A DNA stretch of 64,000 nt from JAKEFM01 sp035695825. GTDB lineage: Bacteria; Planctomycetota; UBA1135; JAKEFM01. Below the pieces are notes generated by a model, which saw nothing but the letters and a program-made list of their open reading frames with translations, made no database searches and was not told where the DNA came from. The stretch lies in the NCBI GenBank assembly GCA_035695825.1, contig DASRRH010000025.1, forward strand, positions 1 to 64,000. Reading direction: 5' to 3'. Below, in pieces: positions 24,966 to 32,712 of the stretch. Every line of letters starts with the position of its first letter. Position 1 is the first letter of the stretch. The translations under genes were made by a program, and so were the position numbers.

Positions 24966-27788
24966 TCAATCGGGGGTTCGCACGAGGTCGCGTCCGGACC
25001 GGAGGTCGGACGGAAGGGACCCGGGGACCGCGGCGGGCGCCGCGGACCTGGCGCGTCGCCGCACGGCCCAGATCAGGCTCGTCGCGCCAAGAGCGAGCAG
25101 CGTCGCGACGAGGACCGCCGCGAACGGGTCGTTCCGCGGCGCCCCGCCGTACAGGTCCGCGAGCGCCGCGAAGGCAGGCTTCGGCTTGCGCTCTCCCGTC
25201 AGGATTCCGTAGCACTCCTCGGGGTCGAGGTCGTGGGCGAGGTGGTCGTCGAGCGCTCTCTCCCGGTCCCACCACGCGCCCGGGATCTTCGGGTTCGAGT
25301 AGTTCTTCCACCACTCGTCCGCGAACTCGAAGGCCACGCCCCCTGCACAGCGGCTCTCGAGGATCCCCTCCCAGCAGGAGCGGAGGAGCCGGGCCTGTCC
25401 GTCCTCTCCCGCCTCCAGGGAGTTCGCCCCGTACTCCGTGATCAGGAGGGGCTTCTTCCCGGCGAGCGGGAGGAGGACTTCCCGGACGAAGTTCCCGTAG
25501 CCGCGCGCGACGACCTCCGGAGGCCAGAGCGCGTAGAGATTGAACGCGGTGAGGTCGAGGAAGGAGAGGTCGAGGCTCCGCGTGTTCGGCCAGTTGCCGT
25601 GGGTGACGGGGTGGGCGGGGTCGATCCCCTTCACCTTCCCGTAGAGGGAGCGCAGCCCCTCCTCGACGGCGCGGGCCCCGCGCTCCTCGACGACCCAGGA
25701 GGGAACCTCGTTTCCGAGGACCCACCCGAGCAACGCCGGGTGGGCGCGCTGCGCGCGGACCGCCTCGAGGATCTCCCGTTCCCGCCCCTCGAAGGCCGGC
25801 GTCCCGAACTCGTGCCATTCGATCCAGAAGACGTGGAGCACGCGCAGCCGATGCCGCGCGGCGGCGTCGAGGACGTGCGCAGGAGGATCGAAGGCGAGGA
25901 GCGTGTTCGCCCCGAGCCGGTCGACGATTCTCAGGTCCTCCTCGACGAGGTCCGGGCCGGGGTAGGGGGAGCGGCCGGGACCGGTCCCCGGGCGCCAGGG
26001 GGAGTAGTGGAGTCCCTTGACGAGGAAGGGCGCCCCGTCGACGAGGATCTCCCGTCCCCGGACGGCGACTCCTCCCCCCGCGATCCGAGGGACGCCCGCG
26101 GACACCGCGACGCCCACGAGGGCGAGCAGACCGAGGGCCGTCGCGAGCCGCGGCGGGGCGAGGCGGAACCGGGGAGCGGCGGCCCCCGCGTTCCGGTAGA
26201 GGAGGGACATCGTCGGGATGAAGAGGAACTTGCCCGCGACGACGAGGCTGAGCGGCGCGTAGAGGAGGTAGGGGAAGCGGGCGAGGGGCACGAGGAGGAG
26301 GAGCGCGCCGAAGAGGCCCTCGAGCACGTAGGCGCGGCCCGCAGGGTCCCCCGATCCCGCGTTCGTCGGGACCCACCGCCTCGGACGTCCGAGGAGGCCG
26401 TCGAGCGTCCCCCGCGCCGTCGGAAAGTCGGTCGCTCCGTAGCCGAGCCAGCAGGTCGTGAGGAAGGCCGGCAGGCTCGCGAGCCGGCCGTGCTTCGCGG
26501 AGAAGGCGATCACCGGGAGGAAGATGAGCACGGGGATGATCGAGCCGGAGACGATCGTCGCGGCGACGTTGTAGTCCGCCGTGCGGAGGAAGAAGGGGGC
26601 GAGGAGGTAGAAGGCGGCGACGTAGAGGAGGAGCACCGTCTGGAGCGTGTAGAACCCGATGAACTGGAAGAATCCCCACTTCTCCGCCAGCGTGAGCGAG
26701 CGGGTGCGAATCACCGATCCCGCGTGGCGCTTGAGCACCTGCATGCTGCCGTAGGACCACTTGTAGGTGCGCCGGCGGAAGGCGTCGTACGAGGGAGGGT
26801 GCTTCTCCCCGAAGGGGACGTCCGAGGCGTAGGTGATGCGCCAGCCCGCGAGGTTGAGGCGGACGGTGAGGTCGATGTCGTCGGCGAAGCAGCCGGGGGT
26901 GAACCCTCCGACCTGCCGCACCGCCCGCGTCCGGAGCAGGGCGTTGTGCCCCACGAAGGGGGACCAGCCGTACCTCCGCGCGGTCGCGAGGAAGAGGTGG
27001 AAGACGTCGACTGCGCGGGAGAGGACGCGGTTCACCCCGCAGTCCTTCGGGTCCTCGACGGCCACGTTCCGGCACTGCGCGACGGCGACCCGCGGATCCG
27101 ACATCGCGCCGAGGAGCTTCTCGATCGTCTCGGGGTCGCGCGCGATCGAGTCGTTGTCGCAGAGGAGGAAGTACTCGAAGAGGTGCCCCGCGCGCTCGAG
27201 GACGTAGTTCAGGACCCCGGGCTTCCCCCCCGACTTCTCGGGGCGACGGAGGAGGAGGAAGCGAAACCTCGGATCCTGCGACAGTTCGATCGCGAGCCGG
27301 TCGACCGCCGGATCTCCGCCGGCCGCGTCGTCGTGGAGAACGAGGTAGAGGGGCCCGCGGTAGCGCAGGCGTCTCAGGCTCGCGACCGCGTCCTCGTCCA
27401 GGTCGTTGCAGCAGAGGTAGACCACCCCGACGGGCGGCGCGGGGCCCTCGTGGGGAGGCGTCCGCACCTCGGGGTCGCGCCGGAAGAGGTAGACGAGGGC
27501 GACGAGGAGCATCGTCGCGGCGGGGAAGCTGAAGACCGTCTCGACCGCGAACTTGAGCCAGAGGAGGGTCCGCTCCCCGATCGGCATCCCGCCGGCGAAG
27601 AGTAGGTTTCGGAGGGACCAGGCGTAGAAGAGGCAGAACGCGACCGCGAGGAGGATCGCGGCGCGGACCAGGACCTGGCTCGGGCCGACGGGGCGGGGCC
27701 CGGCGCTTGCGGCAGGGGACCTCTGCGGCTCCGGCGCGCCCCGCCGCACATCGGGCCGAAGTCTCGGCGTTCGAGCGGTCACACCCAC
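24966..27788 (-). CDS. Membrane fusion of GT2 glycosyltransferase and clan-A glycoside hydrolase
   Basis: A 940-residue protein from GTG 27788, chosen for the AAGGAG 9 nt upstream; a GTG at 27863 is also open. Two membrane helices (ILLAVAFCLFYAWSLRNLL, FSFPAATMLLVALVYL) precede a processive-type GT2 domain: VYLCCNDLDEDAV, LLCDNDS (DxD), CFADDIDLTVRL and RRTYKWSYGSMQ (the QxxRW-like element). More membrane helices follow, then, from about residue 570, a TIM-barrel hydrolase opening REILVDGAPFLVKGLHYSPW, with acid/base Glu in VLGNEVPSW and nucleophile Glu in LLITEYGANS. It resembles GH2-C or GH72-like enzymes. A final helix and a basic tail close it. This topology puts synthase inside and hydrolase outside, so it probably makes and trims or transfers a beta-glycan. 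Substrate unknown. Confidence 0.82.
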   Translation of the reverse strand: MGVTARTPRLRPDVRRGAPEPQRSPAASAGPRPVGPSQVLVRAAILLAVAFCLFYAWSLRNLLFAGGMPIGERTLLWLKFAVETVFSFPAATMLLVALVYLFRRDPEVRTPPHEGPAPPVGVVYLCCNDLDEDAVASLRRLRYRGPLYLVLHDDAAGGDPAVDRLAIELSQDPRFRFLLLRRPEKSGGKPGVLNYVLERAGHLFEYFLLCDNDSIARDPETIEKLLGAMSDPRVAVAQCRNVAVEDPKDCGVNRVLSRAVDVFHLFLATARRYGWSPFVGHNALLRTRAVRQVGGFTPGCFADDIDLTVRLNLAGWRITYASDVPFGEKHPPSYDAFRRRTYKWSYGSMQVLKRHAGSVIRTRSLTLAEKWGFFQFIGFYTLQTVLLLYVAAFYLLAPFFLRTADYNVAATIVSGSIIPVLIFLPVIAFSAKHGRLASLPAFLTTCWLGYGATDFPTARGTLDGLLGRPRRWVPTNAGSGDPAGRAYVLEGLFGALLLLVPLARFPYLLYAPLSLVVAGKFLFIPTMSLLYRNAGAAAPRFRLAPPRLATALGLLALVGVAVSAGVPRIAGGGVAVRGREILVDGAPFLVKGLHYSPWRPGTGPGRSPYPGPDLVEEDLRIVDRLGANTLLAFDPPAHVLDAAARHRLRVLHVFWIEWHEFGTPAFEGREREILEAVRAQRAHPALLGWVLGNEVPSWVVEERGARAVEEGLRSLYGKVKGIDPAHPVTHGNWPNTRSLDLSFLDLTAFNLYALWPPEVVARGYGNFVREVLLPLAGKKPLLITEYGANSLEAGEDGQARLLRSCWEGILESRCAGGVAFEFADEWWKNYSNPKIPGAWWDRERALDDHLAHDLDPEECYGILTGERKPKPAFAALADLYGGAPRNDPFAAVLVATLLALGATSLIWAVRRRARSAAPAAVPGSLPSDLRSGRDLVRTPD

Positions 27789-28167
27789 GAAAGGAGGCTC
27801 CTTCGATGCCCGGGAGCGATCCGCGCTCTCTCGCAGCGCGCGAAGCGCCCCGGCGAAACCCACACCGCACGCTCTTCGACCTCTCGGGAGCCACGTCCGC
27901 GGCGGACGCTCCGCGAAGGCGAGCCTGCAGCGCCTTCAGAATCACGCGCGGCGATCCGCCCTTGCCCTACCTCCGCGGAAACCTACCCGGGATTGGAACG
28001 ATGTCAACCGCACCGAGCGGGCGGGCGCCGGTCCCCTCCGCTCGCCGCGCGTCGCCCTGCATGGGAGAGGCCCCCCTTCCCCGACTCCTCAAGGCCCCGT
28101 CCCGCCCCGCTCGATACTTCCTCTCCCGCAGGAGGGCGGCCCCACCGGCCGCGGCGCTCGAGGGACC
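27789..28167. other. Divergent intergenic region between GT2-GH and EAL-HDOD genes
   Basis: 379 bp separate two divergent starts, so promoters for both must lie here, or fewer bases if the GT2-GH gene starts at 27863. I see GC-rich short inverted repeats and a GATACT at 28113-28118 that could be a weak -10 for the EAL-HDOD gene, but no good -35 partner. No tRNA, riboswitch or small protein is recognised. Confidence 0.45.
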
Positions 28168-29397
28168 GTGCGAACGTTCCTGGCTCGCCAGCCGATCTTC
28201 GACCGGTCTCGGGAGGTCTACGCCTACGAGCTCCTGTTCCGCGCCGGGGAAGTCAACCGCTACAAGTACCCCGACTCCGACCGGGCGACCTGCAAGCTGA
28301 TCGCGGACAGCGTCTCCCTCTTCGGCCTCGAGACGCTGACGGGGGGACGGCGGGCCTTCATCAACGTCACGCGGGAGATCCTGGTGCGCGACTACGTCTC
28401 CCTCCTGCCGGCGGGGATGATCGGGGTCGAGATCCTCGAGGGGATCGAGCCCGACGCCGAGGTCATCGCGGCCTGCGAGAAGCTGAAGCGCGAGGGCTAC
28501 CCCCTCATCCTCGACGACTTCGTCTACGCCGAGCGCTACGAGCCCCTCCTCCGGCTCGCCGACATCATCAAGATCGACCTCCTCGCCACCCCGGCGGAGA
28601 CGCAGGAGGCGATGGTCCAGAAGTTCCGGCCGCGCGGGATCCTCATGCTCGCGGAGAAGGTCGAGACCCACGAGGCCTACGAGCGGGCCTGGAAGGCGGG
28701 GTACGACTACTTCCAGGGCTTCTTCTTCTGCGAGCCGATCGTCCTCGAGCGGGAGGAGGTCCCCGCGGTCGAGGCCCTCCACCTCGAGCTCCTGCGGGAG
28801 ATCCACCAGCCGAGGCTCGACCTCGACACGCTGGAGACCCTGATCAAGCACGAGATCTCGATCGCCTACCGCCTCCTCCGCTACGTGAACTCCGTCCTCT
28901 TCGGCTGGCGCGCCCCGATCCGCTCGATCCGACAGGCGCTCACCCTCCTCGGCGACAAGGGGATCCGCCGCTGGGTCTCCGTCGTCATCCTCGCGGGGAT
29001 GGCGAAGGAGAAGCCCGAGGAGCTCCTCGTCGACGCCCTCGTCCGCGCGAAGTTCTGCGAGTCCCTCGCCCCCCACGCGGGGCTCGGCCACCGCAAGGAG
29101 GACCTCTATCTCCTCGGGATGTTCTCCCTCGCGGACGCGATCCTCGACCGCCCGCTGGTCGAGGTCCTGCGCGAGATCCCGATCGCGGAGGACGTGCGCG
29201 AGGCGCTCCTCGGGGAGGAGGGGAGCCGCCTGCGGGACGTCTACGACTACGTCGTCGCCTACGAGCGCGGGGACTGGGACCGGCGGATCGCGCTCGCCGA
29301 GCGCCTCGGGATCGACGAGGGGATCGCCGCACCCCTCTACAAGAAGGCGCTCGAGTGGGGGCGGGCGACCTTCGTGCCGGAACTGCTCCGCGTCTGA
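28168..29397 (+). CDS. EAL-HDOD (YuxH/CdgJ-type) signalling protein
   Basis: A 409-residue cytosolic protein from GTG 28168, with GAGGGA close upstream. The N-terminal half is an EAL domain: FLARQPIFDRSREVYAYELL (E-x-L-x-R kept as ELLFR), AFINVTREIL, GVEILEG, LILDDFVYAERYEPL, ADIIKIDLL, MLAEKVETHEAY and YDYFQGFFFCEP. Most metal and base residues are present, but the DDFGTG loop 6 has become DDFVYAE, which usually means little or no c-di-GMP hydrolysis. The C-terminal half is HDOD, with LIKHEISIAYRLLRYVNS and GDKGIRRWVSVVILAGM. Relatives affect motility and c-di-GMP responses by binding partners. It is divergent from the GT2-GH gene. Confidence 0.9.
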   Translation: MRTFLARQPIFDRSREVYAYELLFRAGEVNRYKYPDSDRATCKLIADSVSLFGLETLTGGRRAFINVTREILVRDYVSLLPAGMIGVEILEGIEPDAEVIAACEKLKREGYPLILDDFVYAERYEPLLRLADIIKIDLLATPAETQEAMVQKFRPRGILMLAEKVETHEAYERAWKAGYDYFQGFFFCEPIVLEREEVPAVEALHLELLREIHQPRLDLDTLETLIKHEISIAYRLLRYVNSVLFGWRAPIRSIRQALTLLGDKGIRRWVSVVILAGMAKEKPEELLVDALVRAKFCESLAPHAGLGHRKEDLYLLGMFSLADAILDRPLVEVLREIPIAEDVREALLGEEGSRLRDVYDYVVAYERGDWDRRIALAERLGIDEGIAAPLYKKALEWGRATFVPELLRV

Positions 29398-29705
29398 CCG
29401 CGATTCCGCGCGAGCAGGAGGGCGGAGAGCGGGTAGCCCGTCGGGGGGGGAATCCCGAGGCGCGCCGCCGAAGTCGCGCGCTCGCCGCAGTCGACGAAGT
29501 CGAGCCTCGGAGCGAGCGTGCGGAGGTAGAGGCCCAGGGAGGCGAGCGCGGCGAGCCACGGGAGGAGAGGCCAAGCCCCTCCGTTCCACGTGGGCCCGCG
29601 CGGCGTCTTTCCCCCGCCCTCGGGCGGCGGGGTCTTCCCCCTCCCCTCCGTGGAAGAGCCCTCCCCGACGACGGGGCTCCGCGCTGCACGGGCGTCGCCG
29701 CCCAT
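29398..29705 (-). pseudogene. Truncated remnant of a DUF2723 membrane protein
   Basis: A minus-strand frame from ATG 29705 encodes a Gly/Pro-rich start, then PWLAALASLGLYLRTLAPRL followed by DFVDCGERATSAARLGIPPP and TGYPLSALLL. This matches the very N-terminal signature of DUF2723 proteins (TLAPTV..DSGE..LGI.HPPGYPL), large multi-helix GT-C-like membrane proteins. Beyond this the frame runs into the antisense of the EAL-HDOD gene end, so hundreds of residues are missing. The break lies at about 29398-29405, the EAL-HDOD stop. It is best read as a gene fragment left by deletion or rearrangement. It may still be transcribed. Confidence 0.6.
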
Positions 29706-29745
29706 TCTCGCGTGGATCCCCCCGGCTTCCAGCGCGACGCGCCGA

Positions 29746-29780
29746 CGAAAACGCCGAGGGCCGCCCGGAGGCGGCCCTCG
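29746..29780 (-). terminator. Rho-independent terminator after the actin-like gene
   Basis: CGAGGGCCGCC (29755-29765) and GGCGGCCCTCG (29770-29780) form a perfect 11-bp stem with a 4-base loop. Read on the minus strand the stem is followed by GCGTTTTCGTC, a short U run. It sits 25 bp after the stop of the actin-like gene. Confidence 0.75.
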
Positions 29781-29804
29781 ACGCCGGAGAGGAATCCTTG
29801 CGCG

Positions 29805-30956
29805 CTACTCGCCGATCGCCGCCGCGACGAGGCAACCCTTCGCGACGGAGTTGAGGGGCTCCGCCGCGAGGACGCAGCGGCCGACGGGGAAGGGGAACTT
29901 GAGCTTCCCCATTTCCTCGCGGAAGACTTCGACGAACCCCCCGATCAGCGCCGTCCCGCCGGAGCAGACGATGTCGACCGGCTCGTGCAGGGTCGGCATC
30001 CCCTCGCTCGACTCGAACCGCGCCTTCAGGTTCTGGAGGATGTAGGCGATCAGGTTGTGGTAGTAGATCGCGATCGCCTCCTCCTCGCGGCCGCGGGGGT
30101 TCGTCAGGTCGACGCCCCGCTCCTTGAGGTAGGTCGCGCGGGAGCGCGGCGTCCCGAGGACGTCGGCGACGTTCTTGTCGATCCAGTCCCCCCCGCGGGC
30201 GATGGAGAAAGCGAGGGCGGGAATCGTCTTGTACGCGACGCAGACGTTCACCATCCCGCCCCCGAAGGACATTCCGATCCCGGTGAAATCCTTGTCCGCG
30301 AGCTCGCAGAAGACGACGGAGTGGCCCTCGCCGATCGCGTGGGGCGTGTACCCCATGCGCGAGAGGAGCCCCTCGAAGAGCCCGCGGTGGTAGACGATGT
30401 TGTTGTCGCAGTCGATCGACTCGGCCGGCACGGAGAAGTAGAGGGTCTCTCCGGCCGCGTGGGGAGGGCCGAGGATCTTCTGGATCAGCATCCGCATGAC
30501 GGGGGCCGCGTCGACCTCGTTCGGGGAGACGAGCCCCCCCTTCATGGGGCGGCGGGTCTCCCGGCCGAAGATGTTCGCCAGCTCGAAGGCCGGCTCTCCG
30601 AGGACGATCAGCTTCCCCTCGTGGACGACGTAGGGGACGCCGAGCTTGGTCAGCATCGACTTCGAGAAGACGTCGGCCTGCACGTCGAGGAAGGCGTTGC
30701 GCTCGAGGGTGATGCGGATCGACCCGTCGGCGTTCCGGCACGCCCCGACGAGGTTCGCCGTCCCGATGTCGAGCCCCTTCCCCGCCACGGTGGCGGACTT
30801 CCCCCCCGCGGTGGGCGCCGCAGCGCCCGACCCGAGCGGGGCGGCCGCGCCCCGGCCCGCCGTCCCTCCCGCATTCCGCCCCGCCGTCTCCGGTCCCACG
30901 GAGGTTTCTCCGCTGGTCCAGGAAGACGAGGCCCCTTGCCTGTTGCGATCGTCCAT
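29805..30956 (-). CDS. Actin-like (MreB/ParM superfamily) ATPase
   Basis: A 383-residue protein. The first about 60 residues are low-complexity Gly/Ala/Pro/Ser. The actin/Hsp70 fold follows: phosphate-1 loop GLDIGTANLVGA at 61-72, a second-phosphate region FTGIGMSFGGGMVNVCVAY, and adenosine motif VDIVCSGGTALIGGF. The core is about 320 residues, like MreB or MamK, but the sequence is far from MreB and ParM. Conserved-looking DCDNNIVYHRGLFEGLL and LAFSIARGGDWIDKNVAD are further landmarks. It follows a coiled-coil gene by 15 bp; both proteins begin MDDR. A filament-forming role (positioning, segregation or shape) is inferred; the partner and cargo are unknown. Confidence 0.8.
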   Translation of the reverse strand: MDDRNRQGASSSWTSGETSVGPETAGRNAGGTAGRGAAAPLGSGAAAPTAGGKSATVAGKGLDIGTANLVGACRNADGSIRITLERNAFLDVQADVFSKSMLTKLGVPYVVHEGKLIVLGEPAFELANIFGRETRRPMKGGLVSPNEVDAAPVMRMLIQKILGPPHAAGETLYFSVPAESIDCDNNIVYHRGLFEGLLSRMGYTPHAIGEGHSVVFCELADKDFTGIGMSFGGGMVNVCVAYKTIPALAFSIARGGDWIDKNVADVLGTPRSRATYLKERGVDLTNPRGREEEAIAIYYHNLIAYILQNLKARFESSEGMPTLHEPVDIVCSGGTALIGGFVEVFREEMGKLKFPFPVGRCVLAAEPLNSVAKGCLVAAAIGE

Positions 30957-30971
30957 CGGACTCCTCTCCGG

Positions 30972-31682
30972 TTACTTCGCCCCCTCCTTGCGTCGGAGGG
31001 AACGGGCCCTTTCGACCGCCCCGGCGATCCCGCCGGCGCGCTGCTCTTTGATTTCGACGTTATCGAGGTTCGACTCGAGCTCGGGCTGCGACGCGAAGAT
31101 CGCGCCGAGCTGCACCGGCTCCTCCTCGACCACGGACGCGACCCCGACCTTGCGCCCGATCCGATCGAGGCGATCGTTCATCGCCCGGGCGAGCGCGTCG
31201 AGCTTCTTGTTGACCTCCTCCTCCCCCGGCCCACCGGCGGCCCCGGCCGGCCGCGTCCCCCCCGCGAGGCTCTCGCGGACGGCGACCATCTCGGTCTGGA
31301 GCCGTCCGAGGAGGTCCGCCAGCGCCCCCGGCGCTTCCCCTCCCCGGAGCCGCTCGTTCTCGGCCTTGAGGACGGAGTGCTCCGCCCGGATGCGCTCGAA
31401 CTCCCCGAGGCGGTCGCGCTGGGAGGCGAGCTCCCGCTCTCGCTCGTCGAGGATGTGGCGGAACTCGTCCTTCGAGCGGCCGACGAGGGCCTCGACCTCC
31501 TCGGGGCTCTTCCTCTCCCCGAGGATGCGGAGGACCGCCTCCTCGATCATCGCCGCGATCTGGTCGGCGCGGACGACCCGGACCTGGGTCCTCCCCTTGC
31601 TCTTCAGGTCCTCGAGGGTCGCGGTGTAGGAGTTCTTCTCGAGGACGTCTCGAACGTTGATCAGGCTCCGGCGGTCATCCAT
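30972..31682 (-). CDS. Coiled-coil partner of the actin-like protein
   Basis: A 236-residue protein from ATG 31682 (MDDRRSLINVRDVLEKNSYT). The N-terminal about 55 residues look folded, with VRVVRADQIAAMIEEAVLRI. A charged coiled coil runs through about 70-130 (DERERELASQRDRLGEFERI and on), then a Gly/Pro linker and a second helical stretch EVNKKLDALARAMNDRLDRI, then a basic tail. There is no membrane segment or signal. Its place directly upstream of the actin-like gene, with a 15-bp gap, suggests a regulator or adaptor of that filament. I do not recognise a named family. Confidence 0.68.
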   Translation of the reverse strand: MDDRRSLINVRDVLEKNSYTATLEDLKSKGRTQVRVVRADQIAAMIEEAVLRILGERKSPEEVEALVGRSKDEFRHILDERERELASQRDRLGEFERIRAEHSVLKAENERLRGGEAPGALADLLGRLQTEMVAVRESLAGGTRPAGAAGGPGEEEVNKKLDALARAMNDRLDRIGRKVGVASVVEEEPVQLGAIFASQPELESNLDNVEIKEQRAGGIAGAVERARSLRRKEGAK

Positions 31683-31774
31683 CGACGGCACCGGGCCGCC
31701 GTATCGGCCGCGCGCGGAGTCGACTTGAGACCGGGAGAGTTCGGGCCCGTGTTCGCCCGGAGCGGGCGCGCCGC

Positions 31775-32260
31775 CTAGAAGGGCGTGTCCTGCGGCTCGG
31801 CCTCGAGCGGGCCTTCCTCGACCGGCGCCTCCTCCGGCGCCGGCGCGGGCGCCGGCTCGACGGCCGCTCCCTCGGCGGGACGCGCGCTCGCCCGCCCCGC
31901 GGCGGCCCGTGCTCCCCCGCTCCCGCCGGGGGCGGGAGCCACGAACTGCCAGTCCTCCGCGACCACGCGGAGGCGGTTTCGCTTCTGCCCCTCGGGAGTC
32001 TCCCACTGCCGGAACTCGAGCCGCCCCTCGATGAACGCCGGGCGCCCCTTCGAGAAGTACTTCGAGAACGCCTCCGCCCGCTTGCCGTAGAGGACGACGT
32101 CGACGAAGCAGACCTCCTCGCGCGTCTCCCCCCCCTGCGTCGGGATCCGCCGGTTCGTCGCGAGCCCGAACTCGCAGACGGGCATCCCCGAGGGGGTGTA
32201 GCGGAGCTCCGGGTCGCGCGTCAGGTTGCCGAGGAGGAGGACCTTGTTCAGGCTCGCCAT
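31775..32260 (-). CDS. ssb: Single-stranded DNA-binding protein
   Basis: Binds single-stranded DNA as a tetramer in replication, repair and recombination. From ATG 32260 it is 161 residues: an OB fold (about 1-105) opening MASLNKVLLLGNLTRDPELR, with FVDVVLYGKRAEAFSKYFSK and FIEGRLEFRQWETPEG, a Pro/Ala/Glu-rich linker, and the acidic tip PQDTPF, a variant of the partner-binding DDIPF end. It is followed by the coiled-coil and actin-like genes on the same strand, 92 bp later. Confidence 0.95.
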   Translation of the reverse strand: MASLNKVLLLGNLTRDPELRYTPSGMPVCEFGLATNRRIPTQGGETREEVCFVDVVLYGKRAEAFSKYFSKGRPAFIEGRLEFRQWETPEGQKRNRLRVVAEDWQFVAPAPGGSGGARAAAGRASARPAEGAAVEPAPAPAPEEAPVEEGPLEAEPQDTPF

Positions 32261-32358
32261 GGGGTCGTCCGAGGGGGATCGGGATTCTAGTCCCGCTCCG
32301 TCTCGCGACAACCCGAGCGGGCCTTGCCCGCTCCCCGGCGCCGCGCTAAGTAGCCGCC

Positions 32359-32712
32359 GTGGACAAGGCCCCGGTCCCGCGCCCCGAGCGGCGTCGCGAT
32401 CCCCGCTCGCGCGCCTCCTTCCCCCTCGTCTTCATCCCCCCGTCCGGGCCGCTCGAGGCCTCCGTGCGGGACGTCAGCCGCGGCGGGGTCTGCGCGACGG
32501 TGGCGCGGGCGATCCCGGAGATGACGCGCGTGCGCCTGCGCTTCGAGCTCCCTACCCGGGAGGGATCCCACCGCGTGGAGGGGGAAGGGGCGGTCGTCCG
32601 CTGCGTCCCCCGGGGAGACGCGACCTACGAGGTCGCGATCTACTTCACGGACCTCTCCGAGTCCGACCGCGAACGGATCGCCGGGTTCGTCCGCTCCTCA
32701 AACCGCATCTGA
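32359..32712 (+). CDS. PilZ domain protein
   Basis: A 117-residue single-domain protein from GTG 32359. It carries the c-di-GMP-binding pattern: RRRDPRSRASF near residues 11-21 (RxxxR) and DVSRGGV at about 38-44 (the D/NxSxxG motif), followed by beta strands with VRLRFELPTREG and VRCVPRGDATYEVAIYFTDL. Single PilZ proteins act as c-di-GMP receptors that pass the signal to a protein partner. Its 3' end overlaps the convergent prmC gene by 15 bp. It is divergent from ssb, with 98 bp between starts. Confidence 0.85.
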   Translation: MDKAPVPRPERRRDPRSRASFPLVFIPPSGPLEASVRDVSRGGVCATVARAIPEMTRVRLRFELPTREGSHRVEGEGAVVRCVPRGDATYEVAIYFTDLSESDRERIAGFVRSSNRI

